Notes: generated from the letters alone by a model not told the origin. Shown: positions 12,090-24,387, counted from the first letter of the stretch. The stretch: 64,000 nucleotides of DNA from Ornithodoros turicata (GCF_037126465.1 NC_088203.1:86800668-86864667); one strand, 5' to 3'. Numbers and translations are program-made.

Positions 12090-12482
12090 GACAAATTTAA
12101 AGGGAACCATCTGAAATGGGATAGTCATATGTGCGCGAAAGCCACTCGAAGTCTGTGGATGCTAAGAAGGAAGTTTCATCATGGTACAAAATAATGATAT
12201 TAAATTGACAGCCATATAAAACCTTAGTTCAACCTTGCTTAGAGTATGCATCTGCAGTCTGGGATCCCTACACATGCACGCAATAAAAAAAAGGAAAAGA
12301 AGAAGAAGAAAAAAGTAGACAAAGTACAAAGATCAGCTCCCCGGCTTATATTGTCTGGGTTTCGAGGGACTTCTTCGGTTCCGCGTATGTTACAAGAACC
12401 AAATTTAGATTCACTTGCACATAGGGGCAAAGTAAATAAACTAAAACTTCTTTCTCCTATACAATGTCAGTGCGATAGTTGA
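12090..12482 (+). pseudogene. Jockey/CR1-like LINE fragment, reverse-transcriptase C-terminus
   Basis: Broken plus-strand frames give, in order, KGNHLKWDSHM...KATRSLWMLRR, then YKTLVQPCLEYASAVWDPYT, then VQRSAPRLILSGF. This is the conserved thumb and connection region that follows the catalytic domain in CR1/Jockey-type LINEs. A stop and an A/AG-rich stretch at about 12284-12316 interrupt it. No upstream reverse transcriptase is present, so this is a 5'-truncated relic. A putative 3' region continues toward the tandem duplication that follows. Confidence 0.75.
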
Positions 12483-12802
12483 TCAGTAAAAAATTTCGCC
12501 TCTGTACACCGGTCCTAAGAATATTTCCCTTTGGAGGAAAGAATGTGAAAAAGAGAGAGGGTTTCCCCACCGCATAGATAGACAAAGGATGTGCGGTTTC
12601 TTTGCTTCTGGGCTGTACAGAGTGAGAGTGACCCCCACCAGGCTCAAGTAGCAAAGATTGGCTGCACTGTGTAAAGGTTGGCTATACTGCGTGTGTTGGA
12701 TACCTCTGTCAAGGTAATGTTTATAGTGCCTGAGTAGGACGAAAATTGTATATTGTTCGACTAGATAAGGTCGCAACGATGATTTTATGATAGTTTAAAA
12801 GA

Positions 12803-13640
12803 TAGATTACTTCTACTTCAATTTATGAAATTTGTAACGATTGATCGTTTGTTTCAATATTATCTTCCTGTGTTGTTTACACATTGGCAGATGCGCCATT
12901 TGGACTGTTTCTCTGCTATTCAGTGTTAAGTGCGTGCATGTTTCTCGTTTTAGATTGTTTTTCAATTATCTATCCTTTGTGTACCTCTTGTTTATGTGTT
13001 GAATTGTGCATTATTTTGGCTCTCTATTAGCTGTTGATCATGTTTCTCATTATTTCCTTGCATGTGTGCTATTCACGTCATAATAAATTGAGTAACTGTG
13101 TCATGTTGGAATATTCAGCTTAGCTTTCCATATTCTTTATTACATGTATTGCGTTCCTTCTGTTTTCTTTTCTGGATGAATTTTTCTCTCAACTTAGCTT
13201 TCCCAAAGAGAGACTATTTCCACTTCAATTTATTAAATTGGTAATGTTTCATGTTTTACAGTTTGTTTCGATATTATTTTCCTGCATGTGTCTGTTGTTT
13301 ACGCATTGGCAGATGCGCCGTTTAGAGTGCTTTGTTGCTATTCAGTGTTAAGTGTGTGCATGTTTCTCGTTTTGATAGATTGTTTTTCAATTATTTATCC
13401 TTTGTGTACCTCTTGTTTACGTGTTGGATGGTGGATTGTTTTGGTTCTCTATTAGCTGTTGATCGTGTTTCTCATTATTTCCTTGCATGTGTGCTATTCA
13501 CGTCATAATAAATTGCATAATTGTGTCGTGTTGGAATATTCAACTTGGCTTTCCATATTCTTTATTACATGTATTGCGTTCCTTCTGTTTTCTTTTTTGG
13601 ATGAATTTTTCTCTCAACTTAGCTTCCCATATTCTTTATT
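12803..13640. repeat. tandem duplication, unit about 0.41-0.43 kb
   Basis: 12803-13208 and 13209-13640 align along their whole length. Shared blocks include 'cacttcaattta', 'gcagatgcgcc', 'tttgtgtacctcttgttta', 'ctctattagctgttgatc' and 'gtgctattcacgtcataata'. Substitutions and a few indels (unit 2 is about 25 bp longer) suggest an old duplication. A partial third unit leads into the next repeat. No gene. Confidence 0.85.
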
Positions 13641-13649
13641 ACGTGTATT

Positions 13650-14390
13650 GTGTTTCTTCCATTTCATGTTTTTGGCTGGGTTTCTTCGCCTTCACATAGG
13701 GTTACAACATAATTCCTGCCACTATTTGGCCTTGCTATACTTGCATGTAAACCATCCACCGCACAGCTGTTGTAGTAGGAAAAAAGTATGAAAGGAGTCG
13801 GCCCAGGACGGAAATTGCAAATGAAGTCGCCCCAGGTGTGACGGTACCATCGCCTGGCTGGGATGACAGTGTGTATGTCCCTACTTACATGTAAACCACT
13901 CACGCGCCGCCTGAAAAAATTGCGAACGAAGTCGGCCCAGGCGGAAAAATCGCCAAAGAAGTCGACCCAGTTGAAAAAGATACCGAACGATAAGGGCACG
14001 TGCAGCTCTCCGGCTCACTGGTAGGCACTCGGACACCCCCTCACCCGCCTACTTGCATGTAACCACTCGTGCACCACCTGAAAAAAAATGCGAACGAAGT
14101 CGGCCCAGGGTGAAAAATCGCCAAAGGAGTCAGCCCGGTGTTGTCAGTGTGCATGCCCCTCCTTGCATGTAAGGTGCCCACGCGCCACCTGAAAAAAAAT
14201 GCGAACGAAGTCGGCCCAGGCTGAAAAATAGCCAAAGAAGTCGGCCCAGGTCGAAAAACGCACAACCATAAGTGTGCGCTCAACTTTTCGGCCCGCTGGT
14301 AAGCACACGGACAGCCCCTCACCTGCGCGCTGGAAAAAAAATTGCTAGAGAAGTCGGCCCAGCTATTGTTCTTGAAGTTACATACATCTA
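13650..14390 (+). repeat. 'gtcggcccag' repeat with internal tandem units
   Basis: Opens with the 'tgtattgtgtttcttc...gtttttggct' segment seen at 14638. It then repeats a unit of the form 'cttgcatgtaa...cgcgcc.cctgaaaaaa..tgcgaacgaagtcggcccagg' about four times, with spacers and weak periodicity. No protein recognised. Confidence 0.7.
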
Positions 14391-14499
14391 TCAGAACTTT
14401 GTAATTAAAACTCCACTATGGTGCTCATGTATAATAATGTGAGACTTTTTATAATAAAACGTATTTTTGATTGTAGTCATATTGATTAAAAATATCTGC

Positions 14500-15030
14500 T
14501 TTGATTAAAATGTGCTACCCCTTCTGATTAATTGAAAACGTGTGATTACCACTAATAAAAAAATATTGTGTATGATGTGTGATACCCCTTCAATGCTATT
14601 GCATCATACCTGTAGTAAGTATAATCTTTGTTAGTGTATTGTGTTTCTTCTGCATCAGGTTTTTGGCTAGGTTTTTCTCCTTCACACAGAGTCATAACAT
14701 AATTCCTGACACTGATGACTTTAATAAATATATTTTCACTTGTACTTTTGTGTATGGCTATCCTTTGCATGTAAACCGCCTACTGCACACCTGTTGTAGC
14801 GGGAAAAAATTTGCGACTCAAGTCGGCCCAGGCTGAAAAAAAGACGAAAGAAGTCGGCCCAGGCTGAAAAATGTGAGAGGGTAAGCGCGCACACAGCCCT
14901 CCCTCGCCGGTAAGCACGCGGACAACCCTCCGCCCACGTGCCTCGCGGGGAAAAGTACGCGAAGGAGTCAGGGCAGGGCCCAGGGGTCCAGGTTCCTGAG
15001 TGAACCAGGATCTCCTACGACCAGACCTCG
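14500..15030 (+). repeat. 'gtcggcccag' repeat, copy with inverted partner at 4480-4990
   Basis: Contains two adjacent 'agtcggcccaggctgaaaaa' units at about 14819-14872 and the 'cccaggggtccaggttcctgag' region at about 14979-15002. Nearly colinear with the reverse complement of 4480-4990. Confidence 0.75.
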
Positions 15031-15860
15031 TACTACTACTATCGTTAAGTCCATATTTCTTAAGCACTACGCAAAATTAAACCTTTTGCTAGTTAACAAG
15101 GGTGCCAGTGAAAATATCAGGCGCACGAACGTAGCGAAAGCGTCTCTCTTATTTCAAAGCTTAATTAGCGTAACGTCAACGTCGTGCGATACGTCGACAC
15201 ATTTTTTTCCCGACCGTGACAGCGGTATCATTCCTCTGCTAAATTCGAGTGGGAGGGGGGGGGGTATGTTTAATGCTGATAAAAAAAGGGAAAGGTTAAC
15301 CATGATGCAGGCTGCTATTCCCAAAAGCAAACCAAAAAGGTGGTTCGAGTGGTTTCAATGTGGCTCCACCACGTATATAGCTGATCCCTGTTTTTGTTTG
15401 TGTTTGTACTTTAGGCGATTACTACATGACATCCGGCTATCACTTTACCTTTCGCCGTGCTGCGAATAGGCATGGCACAGATTTTCTTTTTTTAACTGCG
15501 CGGGTGCTTCGGTTGAGCTTCAGCCGTCAAGTGCGGAAGCAATTTGTAGCGGAACCGTTTATCAAATGTGTTTCCTGCAGGGTGCATCTCTGTCGGGCCG
15601 AGCTTTGCCAACTCCATTAGCCCGTTTCCTCTCGCTTGCATCAGTGTCACTTGTGCAGTTATTTCGAATTTTGCTCGTAAATTCAAAAGAGCTCAAAAGA
15701 GTGTTCCGTTCTAGTACACTGTGGAAGGAAAATGTAATTTGAAGTCCATTTCTACTCTGTTATGAAGACGGCGGTGGTAGAGGTAGGAAATAGGCGTTGC
15801 GTAGACTAGCGCTCTGCCTGGCTAAGTTGTTTTTATTGAAGTACCGGCAAGTAAAACTGT
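15030..15860. other. no gene recognised
   Basis: Short unrelated frames only. A G-run lies at about 15250-15264. No repeat is shared with other parts of the window that I could see. Confidence 0.4.
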
Positions 15861-15864
15861 GGTT

Positions 15865-16215
15865 TCCCGGCAACCATCCGACACATTCTCGAAGACTGTA
15901 GCCAGTACGTATGCGAGCGACGGGCCTTTAAATGCCAACTTGAACTGCTGGATCAGAGGCCATTCAACATCTGCAAAGTTCTCGGCCCATGGAGTAACCC
16001 TGTACATTAGTGCCGTGCACTTCGCGCTTTTCTTTCCTTTCTGAGGGCCATCGTCCTCCTCCAAGAACTGTAGGGGTTTCTTTTGTCTTCCTTCCCTCTT
16101 CATTCTTTCATGCGAACATTTTTGGAATGGGGTAGGGTCCTGCACTCAACGCAGGGAAACATCCCACATCATCATCATCCATTCATCTATGTTGTTGTTG
16201 TTGTTGGCTAATGCG
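15865..16215 (+). pseudogene. I-clade LINE 3' end (RNase H C-terminus and 3' UTR)
   Basis: A plus-strand frame reads ATIRHILEDCSQYVCERRAF...LDQRPF...KVLGPW, then LRAIVLLQEL and a stop. This is the conserved tail downstream of RNase H in I/R1-group LINEs, also seen in the LINE at 17.5 kb (ILGPWDTRTQMS...). A 3' UTR with 'ggggtagggtcctgc', 'catcccacatcatcatc' and a (GTT)n tail follows. Everything upstream is lost: a 5'-truncated insertion. Confidence 0.8.
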
Positions 16216-16359
16216 CTTGGTGCAGAGTGTTTCACCTATAACGTGATCAAAAATCGCACTAAAAATCTACTTGTCTGAACATTATAATAACCTTTAATCT
16301 GTTATAGAAAAATTTATGGAAAAAAATGTGAACACATATACGTACATCTGACCGCACTG

Positions 16360-16460
16360 GTTGCATAAACAACAACAACAACAATGGAGAAGTGATGATG
16401 ACATGGGATGTTTCCCCGTGGTAGCGACAGGCCCCTACCCCACTTCACAGAGGCTAATAT
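16360..16460 (-). mobile_element. I-clade LINE 3' UTR fragment
   Basis: On the minus strand it reads 'gtgaagtggggtaggggcctg...ggggaaacatcccatgtcatcatc' followed by a (GTT)n tail. This matches the tail of 15865-16215 in layout but lies in the opposite orientation, so the two 3' ends face each other. Confidence 0.6.
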
Positions 16461-16656
16461 GAGAGGATGAATTAATGGTGAGCGCGAAACGACGACATGT
16501 CGGAGGTTGGAGCATATAAACACTACTTACAATTTCTCGTGTGACTGTGTGAAATGTACAAGAACCTATATGCACACGTCAGACGTACTTATGCAAGATG
16601 TGTATGTACACATGGATGACTACATATATGATGGTATGTAGTTACGGTTCATCTAT

Positions 16657-17269
16657 AGCCGTGTTTACATGAATACGTACCACACAAGCGTATCGTATTC
16701 AGTTGTCGAATCGAATCCGCTCATGTAAACGGGTCAATTCGCTAGGAGAGCGTATCGTATTCAATACGCTAAACAGATGTGGATCCAGACGGTGGATGCG
16801 CATTCAGATTGTGCACGTAAACAGACGATGTGTATAGAGGGAAGAATAGAGGATTATGGGAAGCGGTGTTCGGCCGCGGGCTAGTTGCGTCGTCTGCAAC
16901 TCCTAGTCGGGATGACAAAATGGTGATATTAGGGAGTTCTCAGCCACGCTCCGTTTTGGATATGTAGGTTAATCTACACTGACAGAAGCAGCAGGGCTTG
17001 CAGCCGTTGAGCAGATTTCATTCTGAAGTACGCATGAAAACGGGCCGTAGATGTCACGTTTTCGATGTTTTGACGTTCGGAGGGAAGGTAGCGGGACACC
17101 GGAAACGGCAGTATTTGCGGAAGTGCGCCTCTAACTTTCCGATATGACACAGCGTGGCGCCACCTCCGGTCTGGACACTATGCGCATCCATGGAAACTGT
17201 GTCGTATCGTCTTCTCTCCGGTTTCGACTCGATTCGATACGCTTGTGTCGTATTCATGTAAACGCGGCT
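16657..17269. mobile_element. TIR element with 'cgtttacatgaatacg' ends
   Basis: The left end AGCCGTGTTTACATGAATACG and the right end's complement AGCCGCGTTTACATGAATAC form terminal inverted repeats. The similarity extends through 'acacaagcgtatcg'. TAT flanks both sides (16654-16656, 17270-17272), a possible 3-bp target duplication. The body repeats 'cgtatcgtattca' motifs and lacks a coding domain. Non-autonomous, 613 bp. Confidence 0.75.
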
Positions 17270-17459
17270 TATTAATCTTTACATGTGTGTGGCATTATTC
17301 CCCGAGTCTAAAGTGCAGAGAAGGCGAAGTTTCAACAACAAGACCCACTTTGTGTACGTACACGTCCGGTAACGTTACACGCACCTAACCTACACCGTCT
17401 CGCTTGCATTTTATTATTATCTATTTTAATCTTTCCACGACTTAGCATGGCATTTTGTT

Positions 17460-17603
17460 TTGGAGACAGAGAGAGAGAGAGAAATACATGATGACGATGA
17501 TATGGGGATGACTTCCGCTCATTGAGCAGAATGCTACCCCATTGCTATTGGGGGAAAATGAGAGGATGGTGATGAGGATGATGCTGACGACGCTGACGGG
17601 GTT
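17460..17603 (-). mobile_element. 3' UTR of the I-clade LINE
   Basis: Minus-strand sequence after the RNase H frame stop carries 'caatggggtagcattctgc' and 'gaagtcatccccatatcatc', the same type of 3' UTR as the fragment at 16.1 kb. It runs into a (CT)n tract. Confidence 0.6.
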
Positions 17604-20600
17604 TTAGAGAGAGTCGATCAGGCCGGTAGTTTGCAGGAATTTCATGAGGGGTCGTAAGACGGACATCTGCGTTCGTGTGTCCCATGGTCCCAAAATGAGT
17701 CTGAGGTCAAGGGGTCGGCTGTCAATCCGCGCAAGGTCGTTTGCCAACAAGTGACGCTCCCTCCTATAAGTGGCACATGCGATGATCACATGGTCCGCGG
17801 TCGCTGGCACACCACACTCCGGGCACAAGGGACTACTGGCACACCCTATCTGGTAACGGTAGTACGGCGAAAAGGCAACATTCAGCCGTAAGCGATGTAG
17901 GAGGGACTTAATGACGCGCGGTAGAGATGTCGATAAGCGACACGAGAATGTTGGGTCTACAATTCCCAGTATGGTACTGGCCGGGACATCCCGACGCCAT
18001 TCGACGGATGAGGAGGCAGCCCAGTCACGAAGAAGGGACAGTCTGTCCCCCCTTGGGAGAATAATCTGGACAATCGGGACACACTTGCCCTGGTGGTGAG
18101 CGACCGCTGCGGCAGCGTCGGCAACGTGATTGCCAGAGATTCCGCAATGACCCGGAATCCATTGAAAAGCGATGGTGTGGCCGTGGGCAGTTATGGACTT
18201 CAGTAGGCGTAGAATGTTTATCACAAGTGTGGCCAGTGAGCCGCTGAGACCTGAGGTTTTCAGGCATCGAAGAGCTGACTTTCGAGTCCGTACAGACTAC
18301 CCATCGCCGTGGATCGCAGGTGGCCGCATATTGTAAGAACATCAGGATTCCGTACAGCTCGGCTGAGGTCGAAGAGGTGCGATGGGACAACCGGCAACCC
18401 CGGGTGAGCGGTATCGAGGTACCACAAAGGATGAGGATGACGAAGTTTTCGTTGAGGAGCCATCCGTGAAGACCGTGCAGAAGCCATCATATGTGGTGCC
18501 GATGAAATCCATAGTCAGTTGCTGTAGTACGAGGTCGGGGTAGCTCCTTTTGTTGTCCGTGATCCCTGGGACAGAGGCGGTGACGCTTGGCGACGGAAGT
18601 GTCCACGGGGCCGTGCTTTCAGCGGCGGGGCTGATCACGAATTTCGGAACGCGGGATTTGAATGACATTATCCATCCGTGGATCGGCGTGCTGCGCCTTG
18701 CCCGAAGTTTCCGGATGAGCGGGTGGTGGCGATGGTGTGCAATCAGGCGGAGATACTGGCGCACAGTTTTTGTGTTTCGGAGAACTTCAAAAGGGATGTC
18801 GCGGGCTTCCGCAACCACTAGCCTTGCCTCGGCCCCGCGGGGGACACCGAGGCACACCCGTAGGCTCCGTGCCAGCATAGCGCGGATCCTCTGTGCTAAG
18901 GTGCTGGGGAGATCGTTAAGCACAGGCAGACTGTAGGCGACTGTGGCACGAATCAAGGCGTTATGCAGCATCAGGAGGTCCTTCTCATCGCGTCCCCACC
19001 TCATTCCAGCGAAGTGACGGATGACAGCGGTCCAGCGCTGAACTTTCTTCTCCATGCCATCGATGTGACGTTTCCAAGAGAGGCTAGTGGTTAGAGTTAC
19101 GCCGAGGAATTTGTGGTGCTGGACATTTATAAGTGGCCTGTCCCCAATGTGCAGACGGCGTCGTTGCATGGATTTGCGGGAGAAGGCGAGTGCCGCACTT
19201 TTCTCCGCTGATATTTCCATCCCTGCTCGGAGCAGGTAAGTGTGAATGTCGTCCAATGTAGCCTGGAGGCGTTGTCGAATGGCAGGGCGAGATGTACCAG
19301 TTGACCAGATGCATATGTCGTCGGCGTAAAGGGACAAGTTGACCTTCCTTCGAATGCAACTCTTAATGCCCGCCATTACAACATTAAATAAGAGCGGGCT
19401 CAGGACGCTTCCTTGTGGAACACCCTGAGGGACCGGGAACAAGTCGGTGTCGCCTTGTGATGTGCGGACGAAGACGGACCGTTGTTGGAGAAAGTCCTGA
19501 AGCCAACATAGTGTACGATGCGAGAGACCAGCTTGGTACAGATCATGCAAGATGAATACGTGACTGACCGTGTCATACGCCCCTTCGACATCAAGAAAAA
19601 CGGCTACGGAAATCTTCCTGCGCTGTTTACCAACTTGCACAGCTGTGACGAGATCAACTACAGAGTCCATTGAGTTACGGTAACGGCGAAAGCCGCTCTG
19701 CTCCTGGGGAAAGAATCCGTGGCTCTCAAGCCACCACTCAAGCTTCCGTAGGACCATTCGTTCCATGACTTTGCCCGAACAACTGGAGAGGGTAACTGGG
19801 CGAAATGAAGACAGCTGAGACGGGTGCTTTCCTGGTTTCAAGAGCGGCACCACCTGACCTACTTTCCACTCCAAAGGGACCTGTCCGCTTCTCCACGAAT
19901 GGTTGTACACGGCTAACATAGCCTTGAGGGACAGAGTATCCAGGTTCCTAATAGCAGCGTAGGTGATACCGTCCGGGCCAGGAGATGACTTTCTACTCGA
20001 AGATGATATCGCCGTGAGGAGTTCCTCCATGGTGAAATCCATGTCGAGAGGGGGTATTGATGGCATAATCACCTGTTCAAGGGTAGACTTCAAGCAAGCT
20101 GTGCCTGCCCGGTACTCAGCACAACGACACACGTCCGCAGCTCTCGTAATGAGACGACAAAATTCCGAGGCAACCAGCTTCTCCGAAGAGGACGTCGATA
20201 GGTCCAAGGACCCTAAAGGATTTCTAACTGGATGAGTTTCCTTCAGGCTACGTGCAATTCTCCAGATCCGGGCAGGGCTTGCAAATGGGGACAGTGTCAT
20301 GCAAAATTGGCGCCAACGCTCACGGTCAATGTCCCGGAGTGCCTTCTGTACCTGTTTGCTGGCGCGTCGTGCTTCCTGGATGTCATGAATGTCGCCAGTC
20401 CGCCTAGCTTTGCGCTCTGCAAGTCGCCGGAGAGCTCGGAGCTGTTCCACCCGGGGGTTAGTGCCTAAGTAACCAGGGATCAAGCGGACTGACTTGGTAG
20501 AGAGCGCCAAAGAGCGAACAATCAGCTTTCCGACATCGTTTACCGAACGCAGGGATTCAGCGTGTTCCGCACAGGCAGTCCGGAAAGCATGCCAGTCTGT

Positions 20601-21251
20601 TATCTTCACCATTCTGCAGCCAGATGCCGGGGGATAACGGTTATACGTTATGTAAATGGGGATGTGATCGCTCCCCCTAGAATCTAGATCGGTGTACCAG
20701 TGTAAGTCCCTACAAATATCTTTAGAGCAAAGAGAGACATCCAGGACGTCAGTAGAGAACGATCTGCCGATGAATGTTGGGGAGCCGTCGTTAAGTAGAT
20801 GAAGGTCAAATCTCTCAATGATTTCCAGCCAGATCTTTCCTTTGCGATCTGTCTTGGGGCTGCCCCATACAGGGTGATGAGCGTTTATGTCGCCAACCAC
20901 CTCAGTCTTCCAAACCGGTACCGATGGTGGTATGTAGAGACTAACAACGGTAAGAGTGATCTTGCCGAGACGAACCTTACACTTTACGCAGTCAAAAGGC
21001 ACTGTGACATTGGCACAACTGCAGACACGAGGTCCAGGCGGACAAACAAGACACTCCTATAAACGTTCCGCGTCGCCCTGAGTAACCATAGCATACCAGC
21101 TTATGCTAAAGTCCTTCTTGACGTAAGCTTCGCTGACGGCCAAAAGAGGAACACGATGTTTTAACAAAAAAGGTTTGACGTCAGGGAGCTTGTTTCGCAA
21201 ACCGCGTGCATTCCACTGAATTAGGGCGGCACGCTTATATATTTGCTCCAT
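17604..21251 (-). pseudogene. I-clade LINE ORF2: endonuclease, reverse transcriptase, RNase H (frameshifted)
   Basis: ORF2 begins with an ATG at 21251 inside the end of ORF1. Its first 64 residues are the endonuclease start (IQWNARGLRNKL, LLAVSEAY). A frame break near 21000-21057 leads to an 886-residue frame (21002-18342). That frame continues the endonuclease (VSLYIPPS, VVGDINAHHPVWG, GSDHIPIYI), then the reverse transcriptase: SSPGPDGITY, FRPVTLSSCSGKVMERM, FLDVEGAYDTVSH, VPQGSVLSPLLF and LYADDICIW (YADD at 19318-19329). It ends inside RNase H at FTDGSS. The rest of RNase H sits in two other frames: AELYGILMFLQ and CTDSK (18390-18025), then WIPGHCGISGNHVADAAA (18224-17604). The RNase H D-E-D-D set can be seen only across frames. 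The endonuclease lacks the usual stretch between IPPS and GDINAHH. RNase H after the reverse transcriptase points to the I clade. Confidence 0.9.
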
Positions 21252-22625
21252 GGCCGGAAAAGCATATGTCCATTACCATCAGGGCCTGCACTTCTGGTAG
21301 GTTCGCAGCCTGAGGGCAGCATTCCACAATCGCTTTCAAAGCGGCTAGAACTAACCGCAGAATGGTGCTAGTGCCAGTGGCAGTATCTTGCGCGGGCTGG
21401 GGCTGCCATTGCCTTATGCGACGTGGTGTCTGGGGTTGAACCTGAGGTTCAGGCGTCTTCCTTGGGAGCCGTACCAGATCAGCGTAGGTTGAGCCGTGTG
21501 TGGCAGCGGTTGAACGTTGCTGCGGCAAGCTACGGCTTCCCTTATCAGCCTGTGCTCCAATCCTGTCACACGAGTCGGACCGGGGCTTTGATCGCATAAT
21601 TAGCTTTTTGGGGCCCACTTCTCGAGGTGACTTAAGGTCTGAGGCTGCACATTCTGCAGCACGAAAACCAGGCATGTAACGAGCGTCTTTAACAACGAGT
21701 GAGAGGCGGAGTGCGGCCCTGCACAGTTTGCGCACTTCGGTTGACGTCGCGCTGTGCATTCTTTCGGCTCATGTGGGCCCGAGCAGATCTTGCAACGTAA
21801 AGGCCCACGACAGCTTCGGGCGAGGTGGCCAAACCGTTGACAGCGGTAGCATTGAACAGGCCCTTCCACGTATTCATGAACCGTGTGAGAGGAGAAGCCT
21901 AGATGGATCATATTGGGTAACTTCTTGTTCGACCTAAAGGTCAGTATAACACTTCGAAGAGGTACATATTGATCTGACCCATCTTCCATGGAGATATGGC
22001 GAACTTGACGTCTGGCCGCTACGACACCCTCATCTGCCAAATAGGCGACAAGGTCCTCGTCGGTGCACTCAAGAGGGATGTCCAAGACCTTCCCCGTATT
22101 TTTGACATATGACGACGGTATCATGACCGTGACCGCGATACCGGCTACCTCTTGCAGGCCCATCAGGTTTGAAACAGCACCCTCCGTCTGGACAAAAATG
22201 CACATCGAGCCGTCACGGTTCACGCGATGATGAAGAATAGGCTCTTGGGCCGCGGAACGAATGGTCTGTGCAATGCTGTTTGGGTTGACTTTCCAAAATG
22301 ACTTCTCGGAAAGCGTCGGCTTGAACAGAACTGGGATACCTTGTGGTCTGTTTTTCTTGTATGTGACAAATGTGAAGGGGTCACTCATGTCCTCATCCAG
22401 GGTGTCCTGGCGGTCCGCAGGAGGAGTTGCTGGGTTTACATAGTAAGACTCAGTGCTGGAAGACCAGTCGTGAAGCGCTGGGGGTACCGCAGGAGGTAGT
22501 TGTCCATATCCGGTATCCTCTGGACGCTCTGGTCGTCGTGGCGAGCGACTTCGGTCGCGGAAGCTAGAGCGACCGATGTCTTGAGATGGACCGGCATGAT
22601 GCATATCAGCCGGTGTGAGGGCCAT
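21235..22625 (-). pseudogene. I-clade LINE ORF1 (gag-like, three zinc knuckles, frameshifted)
   Basis: A 341-residue frame from the ATG at 22625 has a charged, proline-rich N-terminus. A nucleic-acid-binding region follows with three knuckles: CYRCQRFGHLARSC, CKICSGPHEPKEC and CANCAGPHSASH (about residues 260-310). A frame change near 21700-21760 moves the C-terminus to another frame, which ends ...DICFSGHGANI with a stop at 21235. Together they would give about 460 residues. The end overlaps the ORF2 start by roughly 17 nt. The product would coat LINE RNA. The frameshift suggests an inactive copy. The 5' UTR probably extends to about 22740. Confidence 0.88.
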
Positions 22626-22829
22626 AGGCCCTCAAAATTGTGGCAGCTAGGCTTTGGAAACAGACCAAGGAAACAGGAGCGAGAGAAGCTACGTCCGTGC
22701 AGTGCAAGCGCGAGACTGAAGAAGTAAACGAAATATTTACTCTACGGCACCAATGAAGGATGCGTCGAAGATGTCATATACGGCTGAAAGTTGAAATTAA
22801 ATGAGAATTTGATAGCACGATTAGAAGTG

Positions 22830-23050
22830 GTGGTGGTGGAACAGCTGGTCGCAGTTGACCACTCTCAGGCGGGCAACGTCACGACTATCACAGGGGGAGA
22901 TCGTTCGGCCAGGGCCGACTTCACAGGGAATTGCGCCGCCATTTGTCTTTAAGCCCCCCCCCCCCTCGGTCTGAGGAAATCCCACGAAAAACACTCACAC
23001 AGCACAGCAGGCACTCAGATTCGATCCTGGGCCACCTCCCCTCTCTCTGT
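22830..23050 (-). repeat. SINE-like repeat with tRNA B-box-like motif
   Basis: Contains 'cgggcaacgtcacgac', 'gggccgacttcacaggg' and a B-box-like 'agattcgatcctggg' at about 23018, on the SINE's minus orientation. A C-run of 12-13 bp lies at about 22955. Diverged relative of the copies at 42.2 and 62.8 kb. Confidence 0.5.
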
Positions 23051-24387
23051 GTAAAATGGCATCATCGTGTGTCCGTACGACCAGAAGTGCATTGCCATCG
23101 AGTAGGAGAACTACCCATGTAGGTAGAGCCCTTCACACAGACCACCCACACCTTGTCACCACTCATATTAGACCCCCTAGCTATGGGGCAGCGTTCCAGA
23201 AAACCTCCCCACTTCCATCATCAGAATATATCTGTTGTTGTTGTTCACACAGATGGGAACTTCATATTATACAAACGTGATAACAACGCTCCCAGGAGGA
23301 AATTAGTCTCGTACATGCCATACCATGCGAATAATCGAGAATTCGGAACAGCCCCGTCAAGCACAACAGTCGTAGTTTGAAGCAAAATCCTCAGGTCGAT
23401 CAGGGCGAATCCCGACCAGGGCACTTTGCCTCATTCTCCACTTTTTGAAGTAAATCATTGCGTGCTTCCTATAGAACTTGATTTGCCACTGACCATGACC
23501 ATGTTGAGAGAGACGAGGGGAAGACAGCCGGCGGCTAGGTAACTCCACAATACCAATATAATGACCACCGTCGGAAAAAGTTAATGAAGTTATATCGACA
23601 TGAACCTCCGTACAGCTTAAGCGTTGAAAGATTCATCGTGTATTATGAAAGTAAAATGCAGCAGCCATATTTTCTGGTCCTGGGCATCGTTAGACGAGCG
23701 TGCATGCGTGAGCAGATTTTTAGATGGAGTCAGGATAGCCTAAATATTCAGAGCTAAACTGCGAGAATACATGTTGGTCAGCACGGCATCATTAAGTAAT
23801 AAGTGTAAAGCGTCACACAAGCTGCAGTCGTGTATAGGATGAGAGTTGGTGAATAATTAATCAGATACAACCGAATACCAACATAAATAGCTGTGCACTT
23901 TAAACACGTGATGCAACAAACGTTGGTTGCCGGGGAGCTTTAGGTAAGTTATGCGGGGTTTAGTCCCAGCTATACACGCGAGCTCAGGTGTTAAAGACCA
24001 CGGGAACTCTCGGAAATATCTATCTCCGCAACAAAATAACATAATACAACCAGATGGGTGGCATTTTATTACTTAAATTATGTTTACTGATGGTGAAATT
24101 CACCAAGGTGAATTGTGTGTGCGTGTGATCTCCGTGTGCGCCGAAAGTAGCATGCAGTTCCGCAATGATCAACACACATGCTCCAGGAAATAACCTGACG
24201 GGTATGTCGATGGTCAAGAAGCTTGAGGGCTACATTGTGCTGTATTTAGAGGTCTCGTCGCTCCATATACCTCCATCCAAAACTCATGCATGAGCATATA
24301 CTCTTTCATGCTAAGAATAATAACGTCACGAGCGACCGCAACGATCATGAGAGACGCCGTGCATAGTGGTCGGTCTACTCTATGGGG
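23051..24387. other. no gene recognised
   Basis: Only short frames without recognisable domains. I see no long repeats. Confidence 0.4.
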
